Position numbers and translations under genes: made by a program. A stretch of DNA of 15,579 bases, taken from CAZRWH01 sp964603905 (GTDB lineage Bacteria > Patescibacteriota > Gracilibacteria > UBA1369 > UBA12470). Below are positions 13,602 to 15,579 of the stretch, in pieces (position 1 is the stretch's first letter; every line of letters begins with the position of its first letter). The notes beneath the pieces are model-generated. The model was not told the DNA's origin. It was given only the letters and a program-made list of their open reading frames with translations, and searched no databases. The stretch spans positions 1-15,579 of the forward strand of contig CAZRWH010000031.1 of NCBI GenBank assembly GCA_964603905.1. The letters run 5' to 3'.

Positions 13602-14003
13602 CTACCTACGCTTTTCTTCCTTCCCATTCAAATAAACACGCATTTCAGGGTGAATTTGGACAAGAACATGTCCATCTTCCGTATCCATATCCATTTCAAA
13701 AGGCTTTTGAGGAAGTTTCGCAACAAGTTCAAAAAGCTTACCATTCGCTTTCGCAATCTCCTCTTCTTTCGCCTCTTGCATCTTCTTAAGCTCAAGATAC
13801 GCTTCGTCAGCAAGCAGTCCCCTTTCCCACTCTTCTTCAACATCTTTTATTTGTTGGCGAAGGTCTTTGTAAGCCGATTTCAAAGAAAGATATTCATCAC
13901 TATCAAGTTTGCTCTCAGTTTTAATTTCTCGTTTGATTTCTTTTAGTTGAAAAGCCAATTTCTTGAGGTCGGCAAGAGCCAGGGAGATCTGATCTGCAAT
14001 CAT
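13602..14003 (-). CDS. Small coiled-coil protein, function unknown
   Basis: From ATG 14003 the protein has 133 residues. About the first 100 form a heptad-rich helix (LALADLKKLAFQLKEIKREI; YKDLRQQIKDVEEEWERGLL; KKMQEAKEEEIAKANGKLFE). The short C-terminal part (PFEMDMDTEDGHVLVQIHPEMRVYL) probably forms a beta hairpin. An upstream ATG at 14045 would add 14 residues, but the preferred start follows the A-rich leader TAAAACAAAAAAAC seen at other genes here. A weak promoter (TTGATT at 14045-14040, TATTTA at 14021-14016, 18-base spacer) would give a leader of only about 6 bases and would place the longer start outside the transcript. No family is recognised. Confidence 0.75.
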   Translation of the reverse strand: MIADQISLALADLKKLAFQLKEIKREIKTESKLDSDEYLSLKSAYKDLRQQIKDVEEEWERGLLADEAYLELKKMQEAKEEEIAKANGKLFELVAKLPQKPFEMDMDTEDGHVLVQIHPEMRVYLNGKEEKRR

Positions 14004-14081
14004 GTTTTTTTGTTTTAAATATTGCGAAAAATTTAGCCAAATCAAGCTAAACGATCACGCCTCAAAAAGCAATGCTAAAAA

Positions 14082-14513
14082 TTAATACCTAATGCTCCAA
14101 ACATCGGGAAGACGGAAAGCTAGAGACCCATACTCATCAGGGCTACAAACAAATACCACATGGCCAGCACACAAATTCAGTATCTCATTCCTTGCCATAT
14201 TCAAAACACCCAATAATCGAATTACGCTTGGATCATCAAGCTTCCCTCTAAAGTCCATAACAAGAACATTTTTCTCTCCATCTTTAGGAAGAGCAGAAAT
14301 AAACTCAGGCGTTATATCCCCTTGAAAATCTGATATAACAGAGTAATTACAATCACTCGACGACAAACAAGCCGACATCTCATCGAAAAGCCCATCATCG
14401 TCTGCAAAAAACATAAAAGCAACCTTACCTTGGTCTAACAACTCAATTTTCATCAAGAACTTATCAAGAACACGTTTGTGAGATTCAACCGAAGACTTCA
14501 AAGCATTTTGCAT
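14082..14513 (-). CDS. Hypothetical protein with a STAND-associated-like motif
   Basis: The 143-residue protein is soluble with an alpha/beta pattern: a strand KVAFMFFADDD (30-40), a strand NVLVMDFRG (82-90), a helix ending LGVLNMARNEIL (101-112), a strand HVVFVCSP (118-125) and the end LPDVWSIRY. The combination LN-x2-R-x-E, a hydrophobic strand, then PD-x-WS-x-R at the C-terminus resembles part of the N-terminal region of bacterial STAND/TPR-type proteins, from memory of that pattern. No Walker A motif is present, so ATP binding is not supported. The gene starts only 10 bases after the lipoprotein stop, so the two are almost certainly co-transcribed. Confidence 0.75.
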   Translation of the reverse strand: MQNALKSSVESHKRVLDKFLMKIELLDQGKVAFMFFADDDGLFDEMSACLSSSDCNYSVISDFQGDITPEFISALPKDGEKNVLVMDFRGKLDDPSVIRLLGVLNMARNEILNLCAGHVVFVCSPDEYGSLAFRLPDVWSIRY

Positions 14514-14523
14514 AAAAATTTAT

Positions 14524-15159
14524 TTAACAACCTAATCCGTCTAGACATTCTTGTTTTTGATCTTCTGGCATCATGTCACAAATTGAGCAGTCCATTCCTA
14601 GTCCACCACCAGAAAGATCTTGTGTAAGCGACTCTTCCAAAGCTCCCATGTCCATAAACTCAACATCATCAGGAACGATGAAGTAAGAACTATCAACATC
14701 CCACTCTGTACAATCAATCATAGGCATATTGAAATCGACCATCTCAGGGATATCTTCAGAAGGAACAGCGTAAGAATCGTCCCCTCCAACAGGAATTTTG
14801 AATCCTTGGAATGTATTTCCTAAGAAGCTATCACCCCACATGTACATATATTCACCATCGCTAACCATATAAAGATCACTTTGACCTTGAAGCGGCGGGA
14901 TCATCATATATTCAAGACGAATCTTGTCTCCAGAAATATAAGTTGTCACCTCAAGCTCACTAGTGTGAACTGGTGCCGACTGAAAACACACAATATCTGC
15001 ATCCATCATATCGTCATTCAAAAAATCGCTCAGAACTTTGTCAGAAAAATCCACCTCTTCCAATCCTAAATCATCAGTTACCTCAGCCCCACCTCCACAA
15101 GCGGTTAAGAACATCGTCAAAACAAGTAAAGGCGCAATAAAGATTCTCGAAGTTTTCAT
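14524..15159 (-). CDS. Lipoprotein with Cys-rich tail, LolA/LppX-like fold suggested
   Basis: From ATG 15159 the protein has 211 residues. It begins with a clear lipoprotein signal, MKTSRIFIAPLLVLTMFLTAC, lipid Cys21, followed by GGG. An ATG at 15216 would add 19 residues, including an extra hydrophobic stretch ahead of a complete signal peptide, and is rejected. The middle (about 65-135) has alternating strands such as VTTYISGDKIRLEYMM and DGEYMYMWGD, a pattern seen in LolA-like lipoprotein-carrier folds. The C-terminus carries CSICDMMPEDQKQECLDGLGC, with four cysteines that could bind metal or form disulfides. The first gene of a pair with the 14082 gene. The leader is T/A-rich with TAAAC at -13 to -9. 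Confidence 0.85.
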   Translation of the reverse strand: MKTSRIFIAPLLVLTMFLTACGGGAEVTDDLGLEEVDFSDKVLSDFLNDDMMDADIVCFQSAPVHTSELEVTTYISGDKIRLEYMMIPPLQGQSDLYMVSDGEYMYMWGDSFLGNTFQGFKIPVGGDDSYAVPSEDIPEMVDFNMPMIDCTEWDVDSSYFIVPDDVEFMDMGALEESLTQDLSGGGLGMDCSICDMMPEDQKQECLDGLGC

Positions 15160-15222
15160 GTTTTTGGGTTTAAAAAAATACGCGATAAAACTAACCGACA
15201 ACAGATAAAAAAGCAATGGATA

Positions 15223-15579
15223 CTAGTCTAGAATAGACCCTAGAACTTCCCCAACAAAATCTCTAAATCTATCAGTATTAACACCTGCCAGTGGCATCTC
15301 AACAACAGGCACTTCTTCATCTGCCAACTTAACCAAATCAGGTTTTATAGTACTGATCACAGCGATTTTAATTCCAGCCTTACGAGCCGCTTCAACAACA
15401 TTATTAACTGCTGAAACACCACCTTCCACATTCCCACAACGCAACATCTCAGTAGTAATAACCGCATCAACACCACCTTCTTCAATCAAGTTAACAGCAT
15501 CCCCCCAATAAGTTCTAGGAGTAACAGTATGACTTTGTACAATTGCAGCAGCTTCAACAGGAGTCAAAATAGCGTCCTC
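15223..15579 (-). CDS. Unrecognised alpha/beta protein, 5' end outside the window
   Basis: The visible 118 codons run to TAG at 15223, and the frame is open to the right edge (EDAIL before TPVEAAAIVQS), so the true start is not in the window. The TTG at 15567 is not needed as a start. The sequence alternates strands and helices in a Rossmann-like way: VDAVITTEML, a helix GVSAVNNVVEAARKAG, IKIAVISTI, a helix PDLVKLADE, VPVVEMPL. No catalytic motif or known family is recognised. It is separated from the lipoprotein gene by 63 bases. Confidence 0.75.
   Translation of the reverse strand, partial: EDAILTPVEAAAIVQSHTVTPRTYWGDAVNLIEEGGVDAVITTEMLRCGNVEGGVSAVNNVVEAARKAGIKIAVISTIKPDLVKLADEEVPVVEMPLAGVNTDRFRDFVGEVLGSILD

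Noticed and set aside
13576..13605. CTA-rich low-complexity tract as another heptad array
   Set aside because: Spacing of ACTA units is 6, 6, 3, 3 and 7, so there is no consistent period of 7.

Overview
The window is about 40% GC and densely packed with single-domain bacterial genes. It shows a class II ribonucleotide reductase, a stand-alone corrinoid adenosyltransferase, a triple lamin-tail protein, cysteine-tailed lipoproteins and A-rich, Shine-Dalgarno-less starts. This fits a Patescibacteria/CPR genome, possibly near Peregrinibacteria or Gracilibacteria. That placement is inference at moderate confidence; no rRNA or tRNA gene is present. All 14 main reading frames end in TAA (9) or TAG (5), and none ends in TGA.

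Layout. 16-1503 (+) is a membrane-anchored protein with three lamin-tail domains, followed by a hairpin terminator. 1579-1950 is a decayed or cryptic stretch containing a tiny Cys-rich reading frame on the minus strand. 1951-4149 (+) is nrdJ with its own terminator. 4276-6228 (+) is a large coiled-coil protein of unknown function behind a good sigma-70-like promoter, followed 44 bases later by cobO (6273-6782, +). 6898-7527 (+) is unrecognised. 7528-7942 holds a minus-strand 36-residue hydrophobic peptide split by a 100-N gap that looks like an assembly artefact. trxB (7943-8833, +) follows, then a structured intergenic region, a DHH/DHHA1 phosphoesterase (9030-9998, +), leucyl aminopeptidase pepA (10076-11464, +) and a lipoprotein with a MYXO-CTERM-like tail (11537-13060, +). 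A bidirectional terminator separates this from minus-strand genes: an RRM RNA-binding protein, a coiled-coil protein, a small STAND-like fragment protein behind a lipoprotein, and an incomplete gene running off the right edge.

Functional links. nrdJ needs adenosylcobalamin and cobO makes it, so the left half contains both consumer and producer of the cofactor. trxB can supply thiol reducing power, which class II reductases also require. The DHH enzyme and pepA are nucleotide and peptide turnover enzymes suited to a salvage lifestyle.

The most unusual signals are non-coding. (1) Period-7 tandem repeats occur at five intergenic sites; three of them run right up to a start codon (cobO, trxB, DHH). 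(2) A TAA(A/C)C motif sits at exactly -15 to -11 before five other start codons, in place of a Shine-Dalgarno sequence.
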